From positions 1-64,000 of the forward strand of contig NW_020312084.1 in NCBI RefSeq assembly GCF_002999335.1: a stretch of DNA of 64,000 bases. The letters are read 5' to 3'. Below, piece by piece: positions 1 to 15,288 of this stretch. The position numbers and the translations under genes were made by a program. The DNA is from Cyclospora cayetanensis. Its lineage: Eukaryota > Apicomplexa > Conoidasida > Eucoccidiorida > Eimeriidae. Position 1 is the first letter of the stretch. Each line of letters starts with the position of its first letter. The notes beneath the pieces were generated by a model, which saw nothing but the letters and a program-made list of their open reading frames with translations, had not been told where the DNA came from and did not search any database.

Positions 1-3200
<3,200 letters not shown>

Positions 3201-3847
3201 TCAAGCACAAGCAGATATTCCCTCTAGAACCCCTCGATGAAGACCGTAAGCCGTCATCTTGCTGCAGTTGTGTTGCTGCTCCCCGAGGCTTGTTGCTGGA
3301 GGCGACGTTGAGAATGGCAGGGGGTTGCGGGGGGGAGAAGGAGGGGGTGGGGGAGAAAAATGAAGTTTCTGTGCTGCAGCTTGCATGCCGGGTGTTTTTG
3401 ATGTATTGCTGCTGCTGCTATTCTGCTCGCGCCTCTTCCTGCAGTTGAGGGGGGGGCCAGCCTTCTCAGCGAAAGAGTCTCTCCAAATGGCGGGAACGTA
3501 ATGTTTCGCCCTGTAGCAGCAGCAGCAGGAGCGATGGGGGGACGCAGTCGGCCTATCGGTGGGAGAAGCAGCAGGAGTCGCAGCAGCAGAGGCACTGGAT
3601 AAGAGTGTAGGTACCGCCTGCTCCGCCACTTGACCCTCCGTAACGTAGGAGCCTTTGGAGGCCTTGTAGCCTCAGCGCCTGCCGTCCCTTGATCCTGCTG
3701 TCGCAGCTTTAGTAGAGAACGAGGAGTTGCGGCAGCGCTGTCGAGTGCGCCGAATACTGCAGCCGCGAGACTCGCTGCAGCCCTGCCACGCGTATCTGGG
3801 GGTACTGCCGCAGTTTCTCTGGAGCTGCTAAAAGTGCTGTGTGACAT
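3201..3847 (-). CDS. hypothetical protein, two-exon candidate
   Basis: An ATG at 3847 opens a Ser/Ala/Arg-rich frame. The simplest model has exon 1 at 3847-3615 and exon 2 at 3510-3201, joined in phase through a GT donor and a TACAG acceptor, giving about 180 residues. The start of exon 2 has ordinary mixed composition (residues AKHYVPAIWRDSFAEK), then becomes Ser/Pro-rich. I recognise no domain. The Arg-rich, Ala/Ser-rich N-terminus would be compatible with an organelle-targeting sequence, but that is a guess. The whole model could be a chance frame in repeat-rich DNA. Confidence 0.3.
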
Positions 3848-6067
3848 TAAAAAAAACGTAAAAATGGGTTAGGTAGGGCCCCTAAACAGTTCCTTGTGGC
3901 TTCCCCAACTCCCCCCAGCGTGCTCCAAGGCTTGCTAAGGCTCGCTGCCACTGATAGTTTCCCGCAACTTCAGACCCCCTGATTTATCCGCTGGGCCTCA
4001 CATGAGTCCTCGAAACAGAGGAGGATCGATCCATAGGGGGACGGGGGGAGGGGTGATTATAAAGGGCCATTAAGACTGGGGGGAGTCGATGGTTTTAAAG
4101 ACACCTTTTCGCGTAATTTCCAAGTTGAAAGGCTCCAGGGAAGAGTTCCCTGCCCTTAGGGGGAAAGGGGGTTGCCGCCCCTCTATTCGCTACACACAGC
4201 GACTTGAGCTCTATCCAAGGTGTTTCGAGAACAAAGGCGTTCACCGCCTTCAACAGACACTGGCGGATAGCTTATGGGCTCTTGGTTCACTGGACGTAGG
4301 GGGACACGCACTACCCGCAGTTGAGTACGAAGGCTCACCAAGCTTAGCAGACGAACTGGGGGCTAGGTGGTGGCCAGTAGACAGAAACTCGTCTCGCTTG
4401 AAAGGAGCTTCCTTTAGTTTTGTCTGCGAGGTTAGAGTAGAGCGCCAAGCCACAAACTTTGGTCCTTGCGCTGCTGCTGCTCATGGGGTTGTACATTTAA
4501 AAAGGATTCATTGGCAAGGGGCTCTACCGCGTGACGGTCTGTGTCTCCTGGTCGGCGCGGACTAGAATTGCTTAACTCGGCCCTATACGGCAGAAATTTT
4601 TAAAGGTGCCTGCACGTTCTCTAGCTTGCCGCCACGTGCAGCAGGATGCGCATGAAAGTTCAGAGCGCATAGAGAGGGCACAGCGACGCGGCACTGTGCC
4701 CGAATTGCGTCTCTCACAATGCCTAAACACCCATTGGGTGAGGGTGGCTACGGGAAGGAGAAAGGAGCTCTCCTGAAGAAGCATTTTTAGCTTTGGGGAC
4801 ACCCCAGTACAGAGAGCGATACAGAATACCCCTGCTTTTCTACTAGGGGAAACAAGAATATTGATGCGGGAGTGGTGAGGAACTCTGCGCAGTTGTTGAG
4901 CATGCAGGCACCTGCGTGTGGCCTACTCTTTATTTTTTAAGGCGCTGCACCGTGTTGTGGCAGGGGAACTAGAAAGGGTGGGGGGCATCGCCCTCTGTAA
5001 CCTCGAAAGGGGAGGAGGTGCCACTGGCTTTTCTTGTTGCTTTGCCCCCTTCTACAGAATTCAGCACTTTGTGCAAATGCTCGAGACAAAACAGCGCACT
5101 TTTGCTCGTGGTTTCAGACAGGTGGTGAGAGCAACTCTCAGATAAAGGCGACAACACAGTCGACCGCTCTTACTTGCTGGTTGCCTAAGGCGCTCTTGAT
5201 AACACCTTAGGCCACAAGGAAGCTACAGCGATTCAGCGGCAAGAGCGATCCTGAAAAAGTGTTCTGCAACGAGCTTATCCCCGTGACGCGAGGTTGCGCC
5301 AAGGGCCGAGGCGCATCCCAGATACACAGTGGGGCGGCGACGAGGTTTTAGATAGAAAAAAAGAGGCAAAATAGCTCAACGTTTCGCGAGTCGAGCCAAT
5401 AGACAGCGCGACAAGCCTAAAAGGTCATATCCTGTGTGGCAGGAACGAGGAGGCCCCCCCCCGGCTGCAGTGTCTCGAGAGGCCCCCGCCTCCGCTGTCA
5501 GGCGCAGTTAGAGAATGCCCCTATATCTCGCAGTGCCCGACGTGTGGCTCATCTTATTTGTTTTTTCCTGAATTAAAGTGCTTGTGCGTGAATCAGAGCG
5601 GGCGGGGCAGCCAGTGTGTGATTGACGTCCTAGCGACTGGGCGACGCCTTCGACACATGCACCAGCAGCTCTGGCGAACGCGCAACTGCAGCAGCGGCGG
5701 CAGCAACAACAGCACCCACCCAAGTCTTAGCGTCTCCCTGTCCGCTGCGTCGGAGTCCTTTCAGTCGGGAGGCTTGCAGGCCCGCTGCTACCTGCGAAAA
5801 CGCATGCGTTGTTGCAGGCACAGAGCACACTATAGAAAGAGCACTGGGACTGCCGAGGGATGGAGACATCCGCGGTGCTAAAACGCAGCTAAGGCCGCAG
5901 ACATCTCGCAGCTCAAGTGTCTCGCAGAACGGGAGCTCCCTTCTTGAGACTCTAATGCCTCGGAACCCCATACCTTGAGTGCTCGTGAAAGCGGAGTCTC
6001 TCTGGTTTAGGGGTGCCGCGTGGCTTGATTTTGCTGTAAGGCCATATGGATATTAAGGGCTCGGGAA
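3848..6067. other. intergenic, no gene recognised
   Basis: This 2.2 kb holds G- and C-run-rich sequence (about 4020-4090 and 5450-5470) and one + strand frame of 158 codons from an ATG at 4089 with no recognisable domain. The part close to 6068 is presumably the SEC22 promoter and 5' UTR, but no specific element stands out. Confidence 0.6.
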
Positions 6068-7735
6068 ATGTGCGATGTTACCTTTATCGCCCGTTCTTCC
6101 GACGGGCTGCTGCTGTGTGAAGCTTGGTCTCCCCACTACAGCAGCAGCAGCAGCAGCTCCACCTACCAGCAGCAGCAGGAGCAGCAGCGACTGAAGCACC
6201 AGGTGAAGCAGGTGCTGCAGCGCTTGCAAGGGAGCACAAGTCAAGGAGCCATCGATGCGGGTCATTTGAAGTTTTAGTGAGCGTAGAGACACTGCGGTTT
6301 GGAGCGTGCGGAAGGAGAGCTCTATGCCTTGTAGTGGAAGAGTTTCTTCCAGAGATCAAAATAATCGGTTTAGACTCAAAAAAGGGGGAAAAGTTGGCGG
6401 CCTTCCGTTTCCTGGCGTCGGTGTGCAGCTCGGCAGCCCTCGCTCTAGACTGTTTCTGCCTGCGCTTCTGTAAAATCCTGCTTCCTCGAGATATTCTCTT
6501 GTTGGCGCGCGTCTCTATGCTCTCGCGAAAAGCTGTGTCTCCGTGAATGGCCCCGACCTGGATGCGCGTCTCCCTGTGTCTCGTCAGCTTCGCATGCAGT
6601 CTAGCTATTTCCCCGCGTAGCTACCGTCCGTTGTGCCATGCTGTCTGCCCCTTTTGATGCAATGCTATCTCCGCAGTTACAAGATGAACCGAGGCATCAC
6701 CTATTTCACGGTGTGCGCTGCGTCGTACCCACGTCGCCTAGCCTTGTGCTACTTGGATGAAGTCTGCGCGCTCTTTGAAGACGAGCTGACCATCGCCTTT
6801 GGATCCAGGGCTGTTGACTTCTTCGCGATGATAGAGACCATAGAGGCTCCCTATCACTTTATTAAATTCGGTGAGCAGCGGTTAGCACGCAGTACGCTGG
6901 AAAAGCGCCTGAAGAAGAGGGGTCACCCGCAAGAAGTCCGCTATACCACCTAACGCTTCGCATTCTCGTGCCCCTTGGCCTTGTTGCGGGCTAAAAAGAG
7001 AAACACATGTCCAGTTACTAACCTCTTGCCTCCCCTTACCTGTCTGCTTCTTTTCTGCACTGCGCTTTTGACCATCCCTCAGAACGCGTGCTGCAGAAAA
7101 AGCGACAGGAATTCGCAGATCCTGGTTCCTCCAAAGCTTTGAGTCGCCTGAACGACTCGCTAGCAGAAGTCTCTGACCTTATGCGGCAAAACATCGAAGA
7201 GATACTTCAGAGGGGGGAGAACCTATCGGGTAAGGCGGCATGCACGGATCGCGCGACCCCCATATCTGTGCGTCCTCCTGATCTTACCGTTGCTTCTGAT
7301 CCTGCTTTAGAAAGGCGCCAACGAGGCAGGCCAGTGGTGTAAGCGTGCCAGTTGCAGCAGCTCACGACGCCAGTGGCGTTTTGGGGTTGGCGTTGCTGCT
7401 TGCAGATGTGGGCAAAAAGGCGAGCGATCTAAAATCGGCGAGCGAGAAGGTATGCCCATGGCGAGCTGGGCCATGTTTCTCCTTACTCCCTGCGCCCTCA
7501 GCCTTCTTCTCTAGTCTCCATTTTATTCGCTTTTTGTTGTTGCTCCTGGCCGCCACTAAGGCTTCGCTCTTTGCTAGTACACTTATGGAGGGGGGCCCCC
7601 TGTGATTTGGGGTGTCTGCAGTTCAAGGGGCTGGCGAAGGCATTGAGTTTTAGGGCTTTGGTGCAGCAGTACGCCCCCTTGGCACTAGTGGTTCTGTTTT
7701 TCGTCACGCTTTTGTTTTGGAAGCTCTACCTATAG
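6068..7735 (+). CDS. SEC22: SEC22-like R-SNARE, five exons
   Basis: This is a vesicle SNARE of the SEC22 family, expected to act in ER-Golgi transport. The exons are 6068-6276, 6677-6870, 7083-7229, 7406-7449 and 7622-7735; all junctions are GT-AG and in phase, giving 235 residues against about 215 in the family. Residues 1-135 form the longin domain, starting with the typical block IARSSDGLLLCEAW. The SNARE helix follows in exons 3-4; its zero-layer Arg lies in the block NIEEILQRGE. Exon 5 ends in a C-terminal membrane anchor (VVLFFVTLLFWKLYL). The odd feature is a Ser-run plus Gln-run insertion near residues 22-38, inside the longin domain. The downstream HMG-box gene is convergent. Confidence 0.93.
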
Positions 7736-9071
7736 CTGTGTGGATATGCAACGCCATCAAAGGCAGCAGAGAGATACCCTCCCCCCTCCCCTCCTCCTTT
7801 GACCCCTAGAACGCCGCAGCTCGGGGGAAGCAAGGAAGCATAAATACGCATCAGCGGACTTCAACAAGCCACATATGGCGTGACAGACCCTTTTGCGTTT
7901 CCTGTCTCCTCTAAAATTCCCAGCCGGAGAAAACTAATGGCCTGTCTCGCCCTGCTCAATTCTACTTTCCGTTTTACAGCGCCATTTCCCCATATTATGT
8001 AGCTCGTGTGCAAACTTCTATCTCGCCTTGCTCCTGCAGTGCGGGTGCCCCCGACGCAAAGCTATTACTTGCTTTCAGAGACACCCTTCAAGCTGCTGCC
8101 GCTGCATCCCTATATCCTTCCTCGGTCCTGGCTTCTGCTCAACCTGCCTGCGCTGGCCACTTTTGCAGTTTCATCTTGCCCGTGAAGTGTAGTCTAATTT
8201 TAACGCCTACAGAAAGCGCTTCAGAATACGAGCGTCGGCAATATGCGCACGGTAAAAGGGAAGAAAAAAGGGGGGGCTGTTTCCTTCAGACGCCATTGAT
8301 GCCTGCCTTTTTGGATGCTCTGCTGGCTGGCTGGCGCTGTACCTCTGCCCTTTAATGACAGGCTGCGGTGGCTCTTCATATATATATCGATCTAGCAAAC
8401 TTTTTACAACTCCCAGAAAAACGAGCACACCCTTTAACGAAGCAGCGTAGTACCTGCCTGCTACAATCAGGCTGCTCCACTGACGCCTGCCTGCGTTGCC
8501 AATACCCCCCTTCCCCCCTTCCCTTCCTTCCCACTTGCCCTCCTTAAAAAAGGACGCCGAATCATCGACGCTCCCCTCATGTTCATTCGTCAAGAGCCCT
8601 GTCTCGCTCTGCCTCACTACCCATCGGTGCCCACGTGTGTTGCACCGCACAGCCACACACAGGCTCCTGCATGGCCCGCAGCAGAGATGACGCGTTCACC
8701 TGTAAGAACAAATAAGGAATCTTCCTGCCCCCAAGGAGACTTTGGGTTTGGCTTTTAGACTCCGGGTGTGTATGAATAAGATGGCTAAAATATATTCATG
8801 TATATGCATATAATACCAGAAACACCTGACAAGTGGCATGGGCCGGGGGGTGGTCACACTCCCCAAAGGCCCTGGACAGAAAACGGCAAATTGGAATGAC
8901 ATACATCGCTGATGCACACAGCCGTAGATCCTGGATCAATCGTTCATGGAAGATCGGGAGTTTATAAGGTACCAGAGAAGACAGGCAGGCCTAACCTGCT
9001 GAGGCGCCTGCCTCTGGCGACTCATTCAGTCACACACAGCAACAGAGGCACATGATCCTGCGATGACTGCT
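7736..9071. other. intergenic, no gene recognised
   Basis: This is the convergent spacer between SEC22 and the HMG-box gene. It contains C-rich runs near 7780-7800 and 8505-8525 and a short TA run near 8378-8387. Open frames of 60-150 codons exist on both strands but have no domain or consistent composition. The ends presumably carry the 3' UTRs of the two genes. Confidence 0.6.
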
Positions 9072-9503
9072 CTATTTGGTTTGCTTGTAGGCCGCAAGCG
9101 CATGTCCATACTTGGTCTTTTCCTTCGCCGCCGCGGCTACAAAATGCTGCTTTTCTAGGGCACTTGCAGTGCGCCACATGTCTCCCAGAATCTTGGCTAC
9201 GTCCTTTACGCTAGATTTCAGCTCTGGCTGCTGTTGCAAGACTTCCCCTCGCTTCTCCCTGGCGAACAGCATGTAGGCAGACAAGGGCCTCTTCGGTGCC
9301 CCTGCATCCTTCTGATGCTTCTTTATGCCACGATGAACCGGAGCAGCAGACGCAGCACTGCTGCTGGAAATGCCGATGCTTGCATTAGCGTTGCTGCTGC
9401 CGCTCTTGTGGAAGACTTTTGTCGGCTGGGGAGCTGCCGGCGTCACCCCCTTCGCTGCGCTACCACTGCCGCTGCCTCGCCGTGTGCTTTTGCTGCTTGT
9501 CAT
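9072..9503 (-). CDS. HMG-box chromatin protein
   Basis: This is a single-exon, 143-residue protein with one HMG box, of the HMGB/NHP6 type that bends DNA without strong sequence preference in the nucleus. The N-terminal ~65 residues are Ser/Ala/Lys-rich and low-complexity. The box spans about residues 66-140; it starts with the hallmark GAPKRPLSAYMLFAREKR and keeps the later Trp of the third hydrophobic core block (GDMWRTASALEKQHF). The ATG at 9503 is chosen because it immediately precedes the basic Ser/Lys tail. The frame stays open further upstream to 9818, but that part has no family support. The single box and short tail place it with small HMGB proteins, not with SSRP1. Confidence 0.92.
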   Translation of the reverse strand: MTSSKSTRRGSGSGSAAKGVTPAAPQPTKVFHKSGSSNANASIGISSSSAASAAPVHRGIKKHQKDAGAPKRPLSAYMLFAREKRGEVLQQQPELKSSVKDVAKILGDMWRTASALEKQHFVAAAAKEKTKYGHALAAYKQTK

Positions 9504-12500
9504 TCTTAACAACAACTTCGAACTAAAAGCCCTGGTGTGCGTGTTGCTTTTGTGCTTGGCTAAGACACAAGCGGTAAAGAACAAACGATCCGATTGGTTC
9601 GCTGATGCCTGAACAGAACACTGACACACTAGACAACACTGGCGGGCGTCAACCGCGAAGCCCCATACCCTTATCCCGAAATCGTGAAGCCTTAAAGTTA
9701 TATCAGTGATCTTACCCGTGGGAAAATGCAGAAATTTGCTTTTCTGTTGACAGATTCCACAAGGCTGTGACGATGTCCAGCAGCAGCAAGTGATGCTGCC
9801 GCTGTGCGACAGCAGCAAGCGACCACTGTCGGCGGCTGCTTGTGTTGTGCTGGTCCTGCTTCAAGGGCTCTTCTACGGGTAAAGATTTCATCTCTAAGTA
9901 GAGTTACGGTATATTGAAAGAAGATTAAGGTTATTGCCGAAGTATGCGGAAAGTTTGGGACTTGCGGTTGGAGGCGGTGGTCACCTTTGTTACTGTGGTT
10001 CAAACTCTCACACAAACCGTGAATCTGTCATGCTATCCTGGCTTTTTCTAAGCCCTTCCCTTCAATTAATACGGTGATTCTTGCATTAAAGGTGCGATTA
10101 ACCTCACTAGCGGAGGCTCTAGGCCTTGATGCTGAGGATTTTTGCACTTTGCTATGGTTTCGGAGGGCTCGCATATCGCTCGATCTAAGGTCTCCACAAG
10201 GAAACACTGAATTTTAGAAGCATTACAAACTTGCTAGACAATTATCGGGTAGACCATAATATATAACTCCTCACTTCCGCTGCTCGTGCCCCTCAGGCTT
10301 GCCACATGAGGGTGAGAGAAGAACCTCTAGGGTGCGCTTAGTGGCACTCTCTTCACTCAGCACTGCGAGCACCCACAGATAGTTCTGTATAGCATCTAGT
10401 ATACATCCACGCAATATTATGTTTCTTAAATTGAGCCAATGGTTCTCTGCAACCATACGATACGCGAACAGACAAGCCAATTAGTCCACGCTCTACTAAT
10501 TCTTCGTTGATTATAAGTAGTCTAGTAGAAAACGCTGAATTGTAGCTTAGCTCGCCACAATCAGCAACAGAGAGTGCTAACTGAGGCTGTCATTTCCGGC
10601 ACCTGATACAACAATTTCTCTCCAGTTGTTCGAAAAGTGCGTACCAGACAAGCGTGCCTAGACACGTCTACTTTCGCCTGTGTGCTTCTGCAAAAAAACC
10701 CAAGTAGAGCTTAGTACATAGGTAGGAATTGGATGAATTGAAGTATTTTTGCTCATGCTTATCCGTACAGATGTTTGTGCTGCCTTTCTGAATGTAATGT
10801 TCCACCTAGACTTTCCGCAGTGAGACTCTTTTAACCCCAACCCCCGCTCCCCCCAAGTCAATAATTGCTTTAGTGCGCTGTTCTATTGCTTTCCACTCTC
10901 CATCCCCTAATTCCTCGGTGTATCAGCATGAGGCAGGGGAGACTAAGAACTAGGGTGCACACAGCTTGAACGCACCAACTTTTCGTATGCACGTACACAG
11001 CTGATTCTTGTTGTTATGAGCTTACTACTGTACTCTGCAACGAATATAGTGTACCGTACGAACATCCATACCAAAACATTATCAATTATTATCAATTTTT
11101 TGCGAAGTAGAAAGAGCCCCAGTAGAATGAACAGAAACATGCTTAGAATCCTAAGTTTCGCACTTGCGCTCACTGGAGTTTTCTCGTTTTATTCACACCC
11201 CTATAAATACTTGTATTTACCATGCATTCGTGCAGCGGCCTTAATCCCACAGCAACACTATCTACTGCACTCGTTCTAGTTAATGGCAATTCAGCAGAAA
11301 ATCGACTAATTTGTTTGGCTGTTCGTACATCGTATTTTGTGCGGAATACTGTCAGCTCGAGACAAGAGGACGCGATGTTGTGTGTCGGTCCGCTAGATGC
11401 TATGTGCGATTGGCTGTGAATCATCGAAGTGCTGAGATGGTGCAGCTAAGCGCGCTCTAGTTGCCAGTTACTTCTAATGCCAGAAACTGTGAGGGGCGAG
11501 CCAGCACAGGAAAGTGGGAACTTTGTAGAAGCATTCAGTAACTCTATTAAGTATAGTCTGGAGGGAAGTGCCTCCCTACGGAGACCTTACATTGAGCGTT
11601 ACAATGCGTACAGTGCATGTCTACTTTGTATAGCTGTGGACAAATAGGGCCATACATCCTTAAAGATATTTACACTAATTCAAAATCAGGTGTCTATATT
11701 AAAAAGACCTAAATGAGTATATACACGAAGGATTACATAAACTGGTAGAGGTTCCTCCCTCCGTTCGCACCAAAACGCCTTTTGTCTAGTGCTAACTATA
11801 TTTATGGCCCTGTATGCGGATGTACATGCATGTATGCTTCTGCCTAATGGGCCGTTTTACTATATTGTAGATCAATAAAAGTGTACTATAAGCAGAAATA
11901 TGCCAGGTTTCCCACAAGAGGGACTAAAAATGCAAGGCAATAGCGACAGTCGTTTGTTATTGCAAAAGTGTTGCACTTGGCCAGAAAAGCTCTCTTCAGG
12001 AGTTATAGTAAAGCGCCTCTATCGAAAGCAGAAATCTTATCTATTCCTACAAGATGAAGGCGCTGCCGCTGGTACTGCTGATGCTCCTGCTGCGCTCTGA
12101 GGTAAGGAAGAGGAGGGCACACACGGGTACGGGGGTGTGCAGTGTGGCCTCACGCGGAGGCACTTCTTCTACGCAGAGACAGAGCATTTTTTGTTAGTTT
12201 CTTTGCAGCAGCTGCTCGCCACAAATACTGGGCAATGAACGGCAGCAACGGGAAGTGCGATCCCAAAGGTTCGCTTCGCGTGTGCGCACCGGCTGGTCTG
12301 CCTGCTTGCAGTTGCTATGCAAGAGGACAGTCCAACACGCTGCCGCTTAATTGCCACCTGGTTGTCACAACGTCGGGCCTTACGGGAGCCACTCGCTGGC
12401 AGGCCCTTGGTTTAGAACATACACCTGGCAGTCGCAGCAGCAAAAGCCCCGCAAGCAGGAGCATGACAAGGAGAGCGCGTATCGGGGCAGTTGCATGCAC

Positions 12501-13049
12501 GACGCAGCCATAAAAGAATCACTCATCGAAAGTGGACTTGCCTGATCCGTGGGACATATCTTGAGCTCCCTAGTCGGGCAGGAAATCACGATTGCCATTG
12601 GCTGGTCCTGCAGCTCTAGGTGGGCGTAGTTCCCGAGCTGCCTGTACAGCCCAATGGCAACCTTTCTTTCCATATTCAAGAGGTGCTGCAGCAGTCAGGC
12701 AGACGACGCAGGTGTCACCGCTTCACATGTAGCCGCCTATGCTCCCGCACAAGCGACCCCTGCACGTGCTGCCCACTGCACACCGCAGCGAACGTAACAA
12801 GGCCACAGCAGCAGCCGGTCCGCAAGAAAGACATATGACGCAGCAGGACGTGCAGCAGCAGACCTCAAAAAGTCTCCTAAAAGGACTTCCAAAGAACATT
12901 GGAGGCACACTTTCTAGAGACAGAGGAATGGCGGAGGCCCCTCGCATGCCTTTTCGCGCCTGCAGTAGGCACAAGGGCAGCAGCAGCACGGCACACGCGT
13001 TCCAGAATGCCCTTTTAAGAGGAATACTTCCAAAGAGACGGCTGCACAT
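9504..13049. other. long gene-poor stretch
   Basis: About 3.5 kb without a recognisable gene. 10000-12000 is AT-richer than the flanks and stop-dense in all frames. Around 12140-13000 frames of 60-120 codons appear on both strands as CAG/GCA content rises, but no domain is visible. The only gene-like start is the signal-peptide exon listed separately at 12054. Confidence 0.6.
12054..12101 (+). CDS. possible first exon with signal peptide
   Basis: An ATG is followed by 15 codons for a short basic N-terminus and a Leu-rich core (MKALPLVLLMLLLRSE) and then by a strong donor GAG^GTAAGG. It reads like the first exon of a secreted or surface protein. No downstream exon could be chosen: the nearest acceptor near 12210 meets a stop after nine codons in phase, and later acceptors give sequence of no known family. 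It may be a chance match in GC-rich sequence. Confidence 0.25.
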
Positions 13050-13176
13050 TTGTCTGTCTACTTATCTGTCTGTCTGTCTGTCCACTTATCTGTCTGTCTG
13101 TCTGTCTACTTATCTGTCTGTCTGTCTGTCTACTTATCTGTCTGTCTGTCTGTCTACTTATCTGTCTATTTATCTG
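13050..13176. repeat. 24 bp tandem repeat of TGTC/TTAC units
   Basis: About five copies of a 24-base unit, made of repeated CTGT tetranucleotides plus CTACTTAT, run in head-to-tail order. As 24 is a multiple of three, both strands show repetitive Thr/Tyr/Leu/Ser/Val/Cys frames through it. There is no sign that these are translated. Confidence 0.93.
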
Positions 13177-13767
13177 CCACCGGTGCGCGCACTTTGCCTG
13201 CACCCTAAGAACGTGCAGTGCACAGCCTACGTGGACAAGACTATTGACGATGTTGACTTCAACGGAGTAGCGGCTAACAGGAAGCGTGTGCGCCATAGCC
13301 CCATAGAACATTTCTTCGACGCATGCAAATCCAGAAGCAAAGAATAGGGACCTGTGGAAATTTCAGGACGCAAAAAACACAGCCAGGCATGCGGAGGTGA
13401 CGAGGAAGCAGCTCTAGTAGAAGCTGTTGCCCAACCTCCATTTTTGTGATCCACATGCAGCAGAAAGCAACACACAAAGCCGCTGAGACAAAATTCCTGC
13501 GTCTGCTGTGCTCTGCTTGGCCTTACCGCAGCCAAGGGGGGCGAGCATGGGGTGTGGAATCGTATTCTGGAGCCTCCGCCATCGTAAAGTCGCAATACTG
13601 CAACAAGTTCGACTGCAGCAGAAGAAGCGGCCGCAGCAGCAGGTAATAGCGCTAAACGGCTAACATGTCTGTCAGGGGAAGCAGCGTGTATGTACAGCAA
13701 GCTCGCCCTCCAGAGGTGCTGCCTCCAGGACCCACCATCACCACCACGACCACCACCTCTACCACCA

Positions 13768-14242
13768 CTACCACCGCCCCTCCTCCTCCTCGCAGAACAC
13801 GAGCAAAACATGCAAAACCCCATGCACTCCCGAAGGTACCAGCGGGCAAAGAAGCCAACGTACATCCTTCAGATCGAGGAATATCTGCGGTTCCTTGCGA
13901 CGCGGCAGCAGCAAACCCGCATGCAGGGGGCCCTGCCACTGCTGCTGTTGCTGCTCTTGACTTTGAGGTCCTGCATCTGCGAGCTTTTGCCCGCGAATGA
14001 CTTGCGTCAGTGGACTCTCCGCAGCGAAAGAGGGCAAGGAGGCGGGTGCCGCTGCTGAAGAAGAGGCTTCTGGAAGGCCTTGAGATTCGCCGCTAGATGT
14101 GGCATCCAGTGGCTGCGGATGCTCGTGCTGCTGCTGTTGTCGCATTTCACTGTGTTTTCGCTGCAGCACAGGATAGCTTCCACTTCGCGTGGGTGGGCTC
14201 GATGGCCAGGGAGAGCCATCTTCTGCGCGTTGTTGCTGCTGT

Positions 14243-14274
<32 letters not shown>

Positions 14275-15257
14275 CTCCTGATTGAAACCTTGCAGCCTGG
14301 CCACAATAGAGCCGCTGCCCAGCAGCGCCTCGCCAATGGAGGCCCCCTCCTGAGCCTCTAGGACCGGAGGCAGTCCGCCTTGAGGGGGTGGGAGGGGGCC
14401 CCCTCGTTTGTACAGCGCGAGGATTGTCCGTCTCACGAGGAGGGCCTGCGTGTCGAGTTTGCTGCTGCTCAAGTCAGCCCTCCAGGAGACTTGAGGCGAC
14501 GAGAAAATTGCAACGGCGGTGGCCTCCAGCGCGCCTGCCCTCAGGAGATCCGTCATGGAAAGGGCAGATCCGCAGATGTAGGCGCAGCAGCGGGCATAAG
14601 GGGCCAAGTCTAGGGGCCCCACCGTGTTCGGGCTGTGGGGGCAGAGGATGAGAACGTTGAAGAGGCCGTTCTGCAGCAGCGAATGCAAGAAAATCCGCAG
14701 ACCCCGAGGCCACCCGCACACCAACACTACGGGGGCGTTGCGGCAGCTGTACACCGAAGCTCTTGCCTCTGAAATGGAGAGCACTGAGGTGATCCCGCCA
14801 AGCTGCTGATTAGCAGCCTGTGCAGAAGGTGTTGTAGCGGAGGACGCTCCGCTCACCATCGAAGTCTGCGTTGCTGCTCTGGGGGCGGGGGCCCCCAAGG
14901 GCAGACTCGCGTTCTCCCGATGGAAACATCCACGCGGAAGGGGCCCCGAGGAGAGGCCCCCAACGGTGGGTACCGAAGGCGGGGAGGACCCCGTGGGAGC
15001 GGCGGCTCCCCCTTGAGGAACTGCGCCTTCGGGGGAGCCATGATGAAAGTCGTCCATGGAGTGCACAGACGGACTCTCTTGCAAAGGATGCAGCCGCGTA
15101 CGGGGAGTAAAGACAATCCCTGCAGGAGGCAAGTGCTGGCCAAAACCCCCACCTAAAACCGCGCACATATATATATATATCAATATATATATATATATGT
15201 ATAGATAATATATATATATAGATATAGATATCAATATATATATATATATACATATCA

Positions 15258-15288
<31 letters not shown>

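Noticed and set aside
4089..4565. 158-codon + strand frame, considered as a gene or as inserted organelle rRNA
   Set aside because: No protein family and no rRNA core motif could be recognised by eye; a nucleotide search against apicoplast and mitochondrial genomes would decide.
13665..14361. + strand frames rich in Thr/Pro and Leu
   Set aside because: They are antisense to the channel's last exon and its CAG repeat; the - strand carries the recognisable domain.
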